A stretch of DNA of 64,000 bases, taken from contig JALMQS010000187.1 in assembly GCA_024734495.1 (NCBI GenBank), positions 14,217,173 through 14,281,172 on the forward strand. Direction: 5' to 3'. The notes beneath the pieces were generated by a model. That model was not told the origin of the DNA. It ran no database searches and worked only from the letters and a program-made list of their open reading frames with translations. The position numbers and the translations under genes are program-made. The stretch is from Forficula auricularia (Eukaryota; Arthropoda; Insecta; Dermaptera; Forficulidae). Below, piece after piece: positions 1 through 12,900 of the stretch. Positions within the stretch are counted from its first letter, which is position 1. Each line of letters starts with the position of its first letter.

Positions 1-333
1 GCGAAAGATGTATAAAGCGCCCATGGGCTAGATTTTTTCAAAATTATAATTTTCATAAGGTGTAACGTATGCGTTGATTACATTTGTTAAAAAATAACAA
101 AACGATTTTAATAGAAATAAATCGACCTTTAAAATGTATTTTATCTGTCATTTTAATATAAAAATATTCAATCTCTTACAATGGTGCCAGATTTGTCAAA
201 CGAGCACGGGATTGGCTAGAATCGATACATAAACAGCAAAAAGTTTTGGGTTTATGAGTTACGAATCCTTATTGTCTGTTCTATATACTGTAGCATTAAC
301 TTTTTGCTAGCATTATCGCGAAACAACTACCTT
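1..333 (+). repeat. Dispersed repeat A, copy 1 (empty site of a LINE)
   Basis: Nearly identical, with a few substitutions, to 50823-51131 followed by 52603-52629. This copy runs straight through the sequence that in the 51-kb copy is split by a LINE. Similarity ends just after CCTTAA. Its start is cut by the window edge. No coding capacity. Confidence 0.85.
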
Positions 334-855
334 AAATATTTAAAGCCATCAACAGAGTAGAGAAGTGGTAGATAAAGAAAATATAGTTTAAATAAAAATG
401 CGGAGAATAATATTTTTTGATAATTTTCATATTTTTTGATAAGTTTCTCCGAATTGTGCTTCGATCACCCATTGTGCTTAAAAGTGAGTGCTTGTTTTTT
501 GAATATTAAAATGTGATAATATTTATATGTGTCTATTTAAAAGAATTTGGAAAGAAGTTTAAATTTAAAGAATTTGTCGTTTGAAACTTTTAAACTAAAT
601 GAGTTTTAGAGAAATTAGCCATCACCCAAACTATTAAGACAAGTATTCGTCTTACGATAGAAACAATTAAATTGTTAGCGGCAATGGCAAAGTTCTCGAT
701 ATGGGACGAGTAGCGAAGTTCCTTTTCTACGACTGCTTTCTGTAAATGTGATTGAAATTATTTTTTGTACAGAAAAGAATAAGAATTACGACAGAGGGAG
801 CAAGAGTATAAATATTAGAATTTAGTTAGAAAATGATTAATTTCAAATTATTTAC

Positions 856-944
856 CTGTCTAATTAGCTGAATATGCTCTTCCCGAAGTTTCGTATACAC
901 TTCTTTGAGTTTTTGAAATTTATCTTCCGTCTGTTTACTTTTTT
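856..944 (-). CDS. Hip1: Hip1 exon 11 (coiled coil), last exon in window
   Basis: 89 nt, acceptor TATTTAG|AAAAAA, donor AGACAG|GTAAAT. Codes KSKQTEDKFQKLKEVYTKL and REEHIQLIRQ, matching the KLKE-Y-L--H--L-R pattern of the HIP1 coil. No further exon was seen between 1 and 855, so the next lies beyond the edge. Confidence 0.88.
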
Positions 945-3900
945 CTAAATAAAATTAAATAAAGTAAATTTAAATACATAATTCTTGTAAAAACAATCTT
1001 AATCAGAAATTAATCTACCCACTTTCTTTTTCTTGATATTGAGCATCTGTTTGTAGAAGAAGATCCGCCTTGATTTGACGTTCTTGTATTAATTCGTGAT
1101 CCTAAAAAATATCATTCTCATAAATAAATTTTAAAAAATATACAATTATTCTCATGTTGAAGCTTTACGTTTGATTTTATTAATATATGTATAAAGTATA
1201 TAGAATCAAATTCGTTTTTCTAAATCTAAAACCAAAAGGTACTTGAAAAACACTAGTGTCTATAAAAGTGTAAATGAAATCCAGAAAAACAACTAAGTAT
1301 ATAGTAATCAATTGATTATTCAAATAATATTTACTTAAATGGTAATGAATTATTTTGATTCATCCGCTTGTTGCTCTTTTACTCGGTCTTTTAATCTCAG
1401 GATGGATGATGAGTATAATAAGAATAAATTGAAAGTTTTTGTGCCGAAGGTAGCAGAATTTTTATATATTGAAGGAGACAATAAAAGAGTGTGTCTTCTG
1501 CTGGAATTATAAATTTTTTTTTATAACGAGACTATAGTTTCGTTATGAATAAAATTTATAATTCCAGCAGAAGACACACTCTTTTATTGTCTCCTTCAAT
1601 ATATAAAAATAAATAATTGAATTATTTATGTAAAGAAATGAGTATCTATTTGAGAAAGATATATAATTAATTAAATTTACGAACATGAATTTAGGCCATT
1701 TATCAAAGATTTTAATAGATATGTTTATATTGCATGTAGGAGGGTCTTGTCCCCTCGGGAGTCGAACCCAAGCACTTTGGCTTTAGTTATATGTTACATG
1801 TTTGGAGGTGATGGTCTCAAGGGTCTGACTAGTTGCCCGGTAAGCGTACTAGTGCTTTGGTTCGACTCCCGAGGGGACAAGACCCTCCTACATGCAATAT
1901 AAACATATCTATTAAAATCTTTGATAAATGACCTAAATTCATGTTCGTATATTATTTATTATAAGAGGTATTTTATTTATATAAGGTAATGAATTATAAT
2001 TTGTTCTTTAGTCTAGAGCAGGGGTCGGCAACCTGCGACTCTTTCGATGTCAAGATCGGGCTCTCCAGTTCCATGCGAAAATATTAATAATTATATTATT
2101 TTATTTTTAAAACAACAAGTTATGAGCCAGATTTAACCAAATTTTCAAAAGACATGGAAGGCCAATGCTCCCATTAATGTAACTATCTATTATTCAATAA
2201 TTATAGTTATATTATTTGATTACTAATTTTATTATTCTAGAAGAGCTAGCTAAAATACTTTAATATGTTTTGTGCGAAACATTTGTATGTTTTTATATGA
2301 ATAAATATTTCATATTTAAAGCTATTTATTTTAAAATCAAATTTATATACCTAATCCTAATTTAATACCATAATATTGAAACAAAAATGTTAGTGGCTCT
2401 TTAAAAACTGGGAAATTTTGTAAATTATAACTTTTGGCTCTTCCGTCACAAAAGATTGCCGACGCCTGGTCTAGGGTGATCTAATGTTCTATTATTGCAT
2501 ATTTTAAAAACTTGTAAAAAGTATTGTAAATTATTTTAATGAATACTTGAAAATTTTTATTATAATAAAGAGTAACCAGATTTTTAGAGTAGGTATTAAA
2601 AAAATATGTATTTTTTGCTTTTTAGTACATTGTGAAATAAAAGCAATGTTTAATTTTTTTTTTATCTCTTTTTCTTTCTATATAAATGGGAAAAGAAATT
2701 CACTTAAATATGTATAAACTCTTGATATAAAGATTATAAACTGAAAAAATTATTTACTTTTTGAGAAACTTGTGCTTCAAGTTCCGCAATTCGATTAGTT
2801 AAAAGTTCAATACGACCATTATAATCTTGAACAACTCGTGTGAATTCTGTTTTAATCCGTATAATTTCTCGTTGTAAATGATCTATCAGATTATCCCTGT
2901 AAAAACAATTTTCATTAAATTAGTTCTCGTTATATAAATTTAAATTCTACACCTAGAAATAAATAAATAAAATATGTATATATATATATGTAACTAATAT
3001 AAAATTTCAAATTGCCGATAATTAGAATTTCTAGAGAAAATCTCGAGATGTTGTAAGCTACTAAGTCCGAGGGGTTATGGATAATTTTTATTGGCTGTCT
3101 GAAGGGTTGGATTCACCTCTTGATGAATTGAATACGAATTCCAAAAATGCAATCAGGGAACTTGGTTGGACTTTCGAGGCCGAATCCACATCTGAGAGAT
3201 AAGTACCTATAGAATGCATAAAAGTTTTTTAAGCAAAGATTTAATTTTCATGGTTAAAAAACTGTGAGGTCAAGTAATTCTAAATCTAAGCATACGACTG
3301 TGCCCGGATGGCAATATTGGGATTCGGGTTCAAAACCCGAAGGGGTGAATTCAACCATTCTGACATAATAAAAATTATCCATAACAATTCAGATATAGTA
3401 GTTAACAACCTCTCATGATTTTCTTTAGAAATTCTAACTATCGGCATTCGCAATTTTATATATAAAATTTCACGTGGATATTTAATCAAATATATCATCT
3501 CTATTGAATTTACTATTTAAGAGATGAATCAATCAATTTGATGACATTGTCACAAAATTTTATTTATTCCTTGTGAATTACTATTCTGGCAAAATACTAT
3601 TTTAATTTTAATTAAACATTATTGTATACTGGGTAATTTCTTGATTCTAATATTACGTTTCTACTATAATTTAGATTAATAGTGCTAAGAATAAAAACTT
3701 AATAAATCGATGATAATGTAAGCTGAAGTGAGTTTTTTCTTAAAAAAAAAATCAAACCAACTAGTGAAGAATAAAAAAATAAATAAATTCCAAGATGTTT
3801 TACTTTGAAGATTCATGATATACAACGACTCAGTCAAATATAAACAATTAGCTAAAAATAAGAGGAAGAGCAAATAGAAATTAATTAAATGAGCAATTCT

Positions 3901-6900
3901 TGAATATATATATATTTCCTTAAAAGAAGTTTTTAATTTTAAATTTGTACAAATTGTAAATTAATCAAACATTACTCATTATTACACCACCTATTTTCAT
4001 ATGACCCTCTCATAATCATATCAACTATATCTATATCAGCTTCTGACGACTTTAAGGAGGTTAAGGAGGTTAAGGAGGACAATCCACACAAAAAGTTTTA
4101 GCCTCGTAACCACTCTATAAATATGAACGGAACTAAAATTTTAGGTTATGTTTTTTTAACGTGACTGTATCACTCACACTACGAAATCTCTATATGGATA
4201 CACAAATACTTGCCGGATCGTTTCCAAGCCATTGATCTTATATCCCCTCCACTAAAAATGATCGCCCAAATATATTTGTTTATTTTGTTTTTTATCAAAA
4301 CTAAGAGGTAAATAATTTCAATTTTTTTTTAAGTAACTCCGAATATATTATTCTAACAAAAATTAGTTTTTCATTATGATGGTGAAAGTCCTTCAATGAA
4401 AAAAACTAAAATTATGATCATTTCCCCACCCTTTCCCTATCTACCATACGTAAAAAATGTCATTTTTAATTGCAATTATTTCATGCTGGGTGTGGTAAAT
4501 CGTCTTCAAATTTTAACAGTGTGTGTATTATGCTTTTAATGACTTATATTCTAAGTTTCAAAAACTTCTTGAATTTTTGAATTTGTGAAAGAACTACCTT
4601 AATAAAATAATAATTATATGAGAGATAATGTTAAATTTATAAATAATAAAATATTATATATAAATAAATAGAAAAAATTATATGTGCGAAACAATTACCT
4701 TTCAGTTAATAAGTCAGGAGAAGTTGTACCTACATCGACCAAATCTCCTGTAAGAGAAGTTGAATCTTCTGAGGTAAAATCTAGCTGAGGTTCTTCAGGA
4801 GCTAAAATTACAACTGGTGTGGCGTAGCTGCCTAAATCCGATTGTTCCAAAAAGTTGGGTGGATTCTAAAAAATAAATTAAAATAAGAAATTATGTTTTT
4901 TTTATTATTTTCATGCTATGTTGGTAAGGTTGATGTCTTAAACAAGAGGCTTTTTCCATGTTAAATCACCCATAATACAAATAGAAATGTTTTAGTTTAT
5001 TTTATATTAAGCACACATTCAAAGTTTGCTGTTTGGTTGAATTTTTTTGAAGAGAATATTAAATAAATAGCTCGTTATTTTTTTTTATTTCTATAGAAAA
5101 GAAAATGAAAACTTAAGATAGTTTATAGATAATTACACTAAGAATTATTGATGTTCAACTTTTTATTCAATGATATCATGTTATTTATGATAAAATCTTA
5201 CCTCTGGAAGAATTGGAGGAGTAACAAGTGTCTTAAAATATTGCATGGTACATGCAGAATTATAAAATTGTCTCAATTGTCTAAATTGTTTTAAAAATCT
5301 ATCCCTGTGTCCGATCAGAGTATCAGGGGGTAAACCTAAAAATAAACATTGTTAAAGTCAAATAATTTAATAAAAACGGAAAGGTGTTTTTTCTATTCAT
5401 AATAAATGTAACGTTATATATACCATGTAATTCACAAATTACTTATCTCATGGTATTAACAAAAGAGAAATATTTCACTAAAAGTCAATTAACAAAAATA
5501 TTTAAGAAATTAATGCCACTATCTATAGAAGATCAAGAGAGGAGGTCAATTAGTAATTCCGAGATGTTATGTTTAATTTTTATTATGTTATAAGAGTTGT
5601 ATTCACTCCTTCAGAAAGTGAACCCGAATACCAAAAATGTAGTCCGGGCATTTGGTTTGGCCTCCGAGACGTAACCAATCTGATATAAGGGTAAATACAA
5701 CCCTTGTGGCATAGTAAAAATCATCCATAACACCTCTGATTTAGTAGCTGACCACCTTCACTATATTTTCTATAGAAATCTTGACTGTGCTATTATCTGC
5801 ATTCGTCTTTTATATATCAATGTGAGGGTTTCATATATAATAAAACTCAACATTGATTTAATTTAAAAGTTTGTTTTCTTCATTCTTCATTCTTCATTCA
5901 TTATTTTGCCTATAATCAAATTAAACAGCTAGGGCTCAGTGAATCACATTGTCTGATTCCATTGCGGACGGGAATTGAGTCTGAGATTTCAACATTGGTT
6001 TTTATTTTGGTGGTATTCCCACGAATTATCTCCAGGATCAGTTCCGTCAAATATTTAGGCACATTTATTTCTGCTTATTCCTTTATTATTAATCAGATAT
6101 TACTGGCTATTTTAAGTCAAAGTTGAAGTCGAAATAGCCTTTGATTCTCATCTAATACTTGATGAATAACAATTTTTCATTGCATTTTTGAGGTTTCGAT
6201 CTTTATTGATAACTATTTTTGATTTTAAGTCGATTCTTCCATGTCTTTAGCAATGGTTACACATAATGATTGAAACGTCAAAAATGCAATGTAAAATGGT
6301 TTTTCCTCGAGTATTAGATGAGAATCGCTAGTTTTGATTTTCAGTCGATTTTTCCAGATCTTCAGCAAAGGTAACTGATACCATAATAAAGAGGTTGCTA
6401 TGGACTTATAAAAATGTCCTCCAAAATTTAGCATTTTGCATAGGGAGGTCAATCCATTCTTACTTAAGCAAGTTTAAATAAGCTATCAACGAAATAAATA
6501 AATTTTAAAGAATTTTAAAAAGTACTGTCTTATTCTAGTGTAAAGTACTTTTAAATGTAATTTTCCTAAAAACTTTATATAACCTTTATTAAGGTTCTCA
6601 GGGACTTGAATAGAAATTGGTTGTTGCCATTTTCAAGTTATTTAGAAAAAACTAAAAAAGTACCCGAATAAAGTAGTAATGTTCGTGAGCCGATATGTAC
6701 CAAAAAGTAATCAGAGCTTCATTTTGTTAAAGTAATAGTATGTTTTAAATTTCATTTCAATAAGTTGAACGGTCGATACCTTGCTGACGGTCTGTCAATG
6801 GTAAATTTCCGTGATGTTTTGTTTTGTACTTGTGATAGTTGTTATAGTGCTTTTCTTTTTTTCACTCTGTTTCTGGATCTTGTGTGTGTTTGTATTGTGA

Positions 6901-9900
6901 TTGGTGTGTCACCTTATATTTTCGAAATTTGTGTATGTTTATAATGTAATGTTTATAATATAATATAATATAATGACTAATGTATCACCTTATATTTTTG
7001 TATGTTTATATTATGATTAACGTATCACTTTATATTCTTGTAAAAAAAAAAAAATTGTATTTCTTGTATGTTCAAATTATGATTAACGTATCAGCTTATA
7101 TTTTTGTAAATTTATTTTGTGCTTGTATTGTTATGTATAACGACACTTTTGTCCTTCTACCGATTTAAAATAAAATAAAATAAAAAAACGGTGGGGAAAA
7201 AATCGTCGACGAAAAAAAGGAATCCATATATACATGACCAATGCTTGAATGAAAAAATCGGACTTTTGGGGCTCTAGATGAGACCCGATGTGTGATGAGC
7301 CTAGGTTACTATCACTCCTGAAGTCAGAATGACTGTGTTAAGCAAATGAACCTGAAGGGAGTTGAACGATCGAATCCCTACAAGGGTCCACATTTATGCT
7401 GCCAGCTAAAGTCAAAGCATACGGCGATCCCCACTTACTGGAGCCATTGAGCAATTATGTGATTAAGGTGACTCCCGAAAACTTCAGGGATAGTTTAAGC
7501 TAAAGCAAAACTTGTGTTTTCAACAAGGGAAGGTCGGCCCGCCTTGAAGCCAAAGCCCAATCAAGACCAGACCCTGATTTTCAGTTCTTTTTTCATTTTC
7601 TTAAATAATAGATATTATTTTATCTTCTTATTTACTACTTACTAGCATGGAGTTTGAAAAGAATTTTAACGCAAAAATCATATAACTGTGAAGAATCCTG
7701 AATACATGGAATGAGCGGTGCTAAACGGCATTGTCCACATGAGGTCATTGAATTAGACCGAGACATATCAAGTGAACCGAATACTATAAAAAATAAATAA
7801 ATAAAAATAAATAAAACTAATGGATTTCAGTTATTATAATTAAAATATTTACCCGCAGTCTGAAGATTAAGAATAACATCCATATAATCAAACATCTCAA
7901 CAGATAATTGAAAACTGAAATAAAAAAAATAGAAATATTAATATTTCATTATTCGTGTCCATGATTAATAATTAAAGGAATCGTAGGGAGTTGGACAAGA
8001 CTTTAAATTAAATTAAATACAAGTTTTGATTAAATATGCCATACGTCTCGTTGCTATTTTGCAACTTCTTCAGTGGCTGAAATAGTGAAACAAAGCCATT
8101 AGACATCTTTTTATTGATCATTTTTACAAAGTACAATAGTATGTTTGGTTAGTTTTTCTCACCTCATTTATTAAACTTATTTGTCAGGATTTTTTACTAC
8201 GAGAAAAAACATTTCAAACAATATTCTTTTTTCTATCACAATTCATTCAACTCATCAACCAACATAAAATATAAACTTTTAAACAAATTAATTGTTTTTT
8301 GTCAAAAAACTAAAAGAATCAAATTGAACAAAGAAATTTTTTTTTTTTTATTTTTATTATTTATTTTAAGATGTCATTAAGAAGATTATTATGTACTAAG
8401 ATATCTTTTAAGAAGTGCATTGATTATTTATTTTTTTATATTATAATATTCAATCTAGCAACTATCGACCCCTCTTGGTCAACTCCTGAATCCGACAAAC
8501 AATTTACTTTTTTTAAAAATAATCTTTTTTTTTCCTACTTTACTATTTAAATATACATTTGATAATTTATTTACATTATTGTCTTAATTCAAATAATTGA
8601 CTATATACAATATTTAGATTATCCACATCTGTTCTAAAGTTTATTGTTTCGTTCTTTTTTATAAAATACATCTCACTAATATTCCGTTTAAACCAATTTG
8701 GTTCTATATCCAATATTTTTGTGTCTTCGAACGAAAACTTGTGCCCAGTGTTGAAATGATGGACTGCCAATGCTGTCTTGTTTTCTCTTTGCATATTCGT
8801 AATTTTACAATCGTTCTTATGTTGTGAAAGTCTTTTTGACAATTTCTGTTTTGTTTGGCCGATATAACATGCACTACATTCACAAGGTATCCTATATATC
8901 ACATTTTTTTTATCTAAATGGTCCATTTTACCCTTTATATTGGAATATATAGATGTTATCTTTTTTATGTTGTAGAAAGCGAAGTTTACGTTGGTGTTCT
9001 CAAAACATTTTTTAACCTTTAATGACATCGGCTTGATGAAAGGGAATTTAGTATAATTTTTGGCCAGATTATCTTCTTCAGGTGTCTTTTTTTGTAATTT
9101 AAACTTGTTAAATAGGTTATGTATAAGACCTGGTGGGTAATTATTCTTTATGAGAATCTCTTCTATTTTTTATAATTCTCCCTGTGATATTTTTGATCAC
9201 TCAGTGTTAAAATCCGGTGTAGTAAGCCTTTAATCATTCCCAATTTTTGAGATATTGGATGGTTCGAATAATAATTCAAGGTTCTCTCTGAGTTGATAGG
9301 TTTCGTATACCAGTTCGTTTCTAGTCTTCCATTTTCTTTTCTTATTATTAGCAGATCTAAGAAGGGGATGCTCATATTAGTTTCACATTCCATTGTGAAT
9401 TGGATCTTATTATTATAGTTGTTAAAAGTTTCCAGTAATTCTTGTGTTTTGTTTTTTGGTACTGCTATCAGTGTGTCATCAACATATATCTTAAGAACCT
9501 CCAACTTAAACTGTAGGTTTCTTTCTACTTCTGTTAATATATGGTTCATTACTATGTTGGCCATGATTGGGCTTGAAGGATTTCCCATACTTGAACCATC
9601 CAATTGTTTGTAAAACTTATTATCGAACCTGAAATAGCTTGATTCAAAACAAAATTCCACCATCTCCATTAGAAGTTCTTTTGGTACTTTCACCTGTTCT
9701 GACCATTCGTTCCAGTTGGTAGATATTGTCTCTAGGACTAATTTCTTTGGTATATTAGTGAAAAGAGATACTACATCTAATGAGACCATGACGTAATCTT
9801 GGGACAATTGTATATTTTTTATATACTCAGCCATCTCAAATGAATTTTTTAAGGTATATTTAAATGAAGATGTGATTGGAGTGAGTATTTTATGCAGATA

Positions 9901-12900
9901 TTTTGCTAATCGATAACATGGGGAATCTATTGAACTGACTACTGGTCTCATTTTGAATGGTCAGAACAGGTGAAAGTACCAAAAGAACTTCTAATGGAGA
10001 TGGTGGAATTTTGTTTTGAATCAAGCTATTTCAGGTTCGATAATAAGTTTTACAAACAATTGGATGGTTCAAGTATGGGAAATCCTTCAAGCCCAATCAT
10101 GGCCAACATAGTAATGAACCATATATTAACAGAAGTAGAAAGAAACCTACAGTTTAAGTTGGAGGTTCTTAAGATATATGTTGATGACACACTGATAGCA
10201 GTACCAAAAAACAAAACACAAGAATTACTGGAAACTTTTAACAACTATAATAATAAGATCCAATTCACAATGGAATGTGAAACTAATATGAGCATCCCCT
10301 TCTTAGATCTGCTAATAATAAGAAAAGAAAATGGAAGACTAGAAACGAACTGGTATACGAAACCTATCAACTCAGAGAGAACCTTGAATTATTATTCGAA
10401 CCATCCAATATCTCAAAAATTGGGAATGATTAAAGGCTTACTACACCGGATTTTAACACTGAGTGATAAAAAATATCACAAAGAGAATTATAAAAAAATA
10501 GAAGAGATTCTCATAAAGAATAATTACCCACCAGGTCTTATACATAACCTATTTAACAAGTTTAAATTACAAAAAAAGACACCTGAAGAAGATAATCTGG
10601 CCAAAAATTATACTAAATTCCCTTTCATCAAGCCGATGTCATTAAAGGTTAAAAAATGTTTTGAGAACACCAACGTAAACTTCGCTTTCTACAACATAAA
10701 AAAGATAACATCTATATATTCCAATATAAAGGGTAAAATGGACCATTTAGATAAAAAAATGTGATATATAGGATACCTTGTGAATGTAGTGCATGTTATA
10801 TCGGCCAAACAAAACAGAAATTGTCAAAAAGACTTTCACAACATAAGAACGATTGTAAAATTACGAATATACAAAGAGAAAACAAGACAGCATTGGCAGT
10901 CCATCATTTCAACACTGGGCACAAGTTTTCGTTCGAAGACACAACAATATTGGATATAGAACCAAATTGGTTTAAACGGAATATTAGTGAGATGTATTTT
11001 ATAAAAAAGAACGAAACAATAAACTTTAGAACAGATGTGGATAATCTAAATATTGTATATAGTCAATTATTTGAATTAAGACAATAATGTAAATAAATTA
11101 TCAAATGTATATTTAAATAGTAAAGTAGGAGAAAAAAAAAAGATTATTTTTAAAAAAAGTAAATTGTTTGTCGGATTCAGGAGTTGACCAAGAGGGGTCG
11201 ATAGTTGCTAGATTGAATATTATAATATAAAAAAATAAATAATCAATGCACTTCTTAAAAGATATCTTAGTACATAATAATCTTCTTAATGACATCTTAA
11301 AATAAATAATAAAAATAAAAAAATAAAAAAATTTCTTTGTTCAATTTGATTCTTTTAGTTTTTTTGACAAAAAACAATTAATTTGTTTAAAAGTTTATAT
11401 TTTATGTTGGTTGATGAGTTGAATGAATTGTGATAGAAAAAAGAATATTGTTTGAAATGTTTTTTCTCGTAGTAAAAAATCCTGACAAATAAGTTTAATA
11501 AATGAGGTGAGAAAAACTAACCAAACATACTATTCTACTTTGTAAAAATGATCAATAAAAAGATGTCTAATGGCTTTGTTTCACTATTTCAGCCACTGAA
11601 GAAGTTGCAAAATAGCAACGAAACGTATGGCATATTTAATCAAAACTTGTATTTAATTTAATTTAAAGTCTTGTCCAACTCCCTACGATTCCTTTAAAAA
11701 TAAGAAATATTAATATTTAAAAGATTTTTTCACCTGAATTCAAACAATGAAATATGCAATAACTTTTATAAAAATAATATTTTTCCATCAAGAACAATAA
11801 AAGAGTATGATTATATGAGGTAAACTTATTTGTTATTTCTTTGATTTAGTATTTTATTATATGAATAATTTAAAAGATACGAGATATGATCAAAAAATTT
11901 GCGCAAGTCCTTCTCACTGTTTTTTCCGATTATCTTGGCATTATGTAGCATGATTTTTTAGCAACAGGTGCTACATTTAATAAAGAGTAATGTTTGAGCT
12001 TATTGCGTCGGCTGCGTGAAGCACATCGTAGAAAACGGTCAGATTTATGGAAGGGCATTTCTTGAAAATTGCACCATGATAACGCACCAACCCATACCTA
12101 ATTGCTTATTCGGGAATTTCTGGCCAAAAATAGCACCGTGATGATACTACAATCACCCTATTTCCCAGATTTGGCCCCAAGATAATTTTTTCTCTTCCCA
12201 AAGATTAAAAAAAGAATGAAAAGAAAACGTTTTACGACCACTGAAGAAATAAAAACAAAATCGCTGGAGGAGCTGAACGAATTACCAAAATCTGTCGGTT
12301 TCAGAAGTGTTATGAAGACTGGAATAAACGGTGGCATAAATATATCCGTTGGGGACCGTTTTGAAGAGAACATTATAAAAATTTATGAATAAATAAATAT
12401 TTTGTATATTAATTGCAAGAATTATTTGATCATATCTTGTATTTTATAATATATTTATAATTAAATTTAAATTTAAAAAATATGAATTACAAGGTAGGTT
12501 TCACAAAAACTGTTTGTTTGTTTTGTGAATAATTGTATAATTTATATTTTATATATATTTATATTTTTTATATTTTTAAAATTTTAATTTTTAATTTTAT
12601 TAAATATTTTTTACCTGAAACCTACCCCATTCTCCCTGAACAAAATTAATATTTATAAATATATAATCTTATTAGATTTGAGCGATATATAGAAAATAAT
12701 AAATTTATTTTAAGATAATTAGGGCAAAAAGCAAAAGAGAAACACTGATGGGCCAGCTTGGACCCCCTCGCTCCCTTTCTTCAGGCAGAAAACTGGAACC
12801 TTTTAATGCAGCATAGCCCCCGCAAGGGGGGTCCAGGTTTACCCGTGGGTCCCGGACCCGGCCGTGACATTTTTTTTATTATTCCACTTCATAAAAAACA

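Larger units (their letters stand above)
7947..11702. mobile_element. Penelope-like element, two 5'-truncated copies joined head to head
   Basis: The sequence from ~7974 to 9954 (minus strand) is repeated inverted from ~9955 to 11695 (plus strand). Each arm runs from the reverse transcriptase through a GIY-YIG nuclease to a 3' region with a hammerhead-like motif, and the 3' ends point outward. The plus arm lacks about 240 bp of coding sequence present at the inner end of the minus arm. A perfect 16-bp duplication flanks the whole. Inverted, 5'-truncated partners are a known Penelope-like insertion product. Arm divergence is low, so the insertion is fairly young. Lies in Hip1 intron 4. Confidence 0.9.

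Noticed and set aside
5336..7852. Direct splice of Hip1 exon 5 to exon 7
   Set aside because: It is in frame but would lack ~47 conserved ANTH residues, which were then found as exon 6 at 7643-7783.
11113..11295. 60-codon minus-strand frame repeated as an inverted copy near 8370-8550
   Set aside because: It is the inverted 3' untranslated part of the Penelope-like element; no domain seen.
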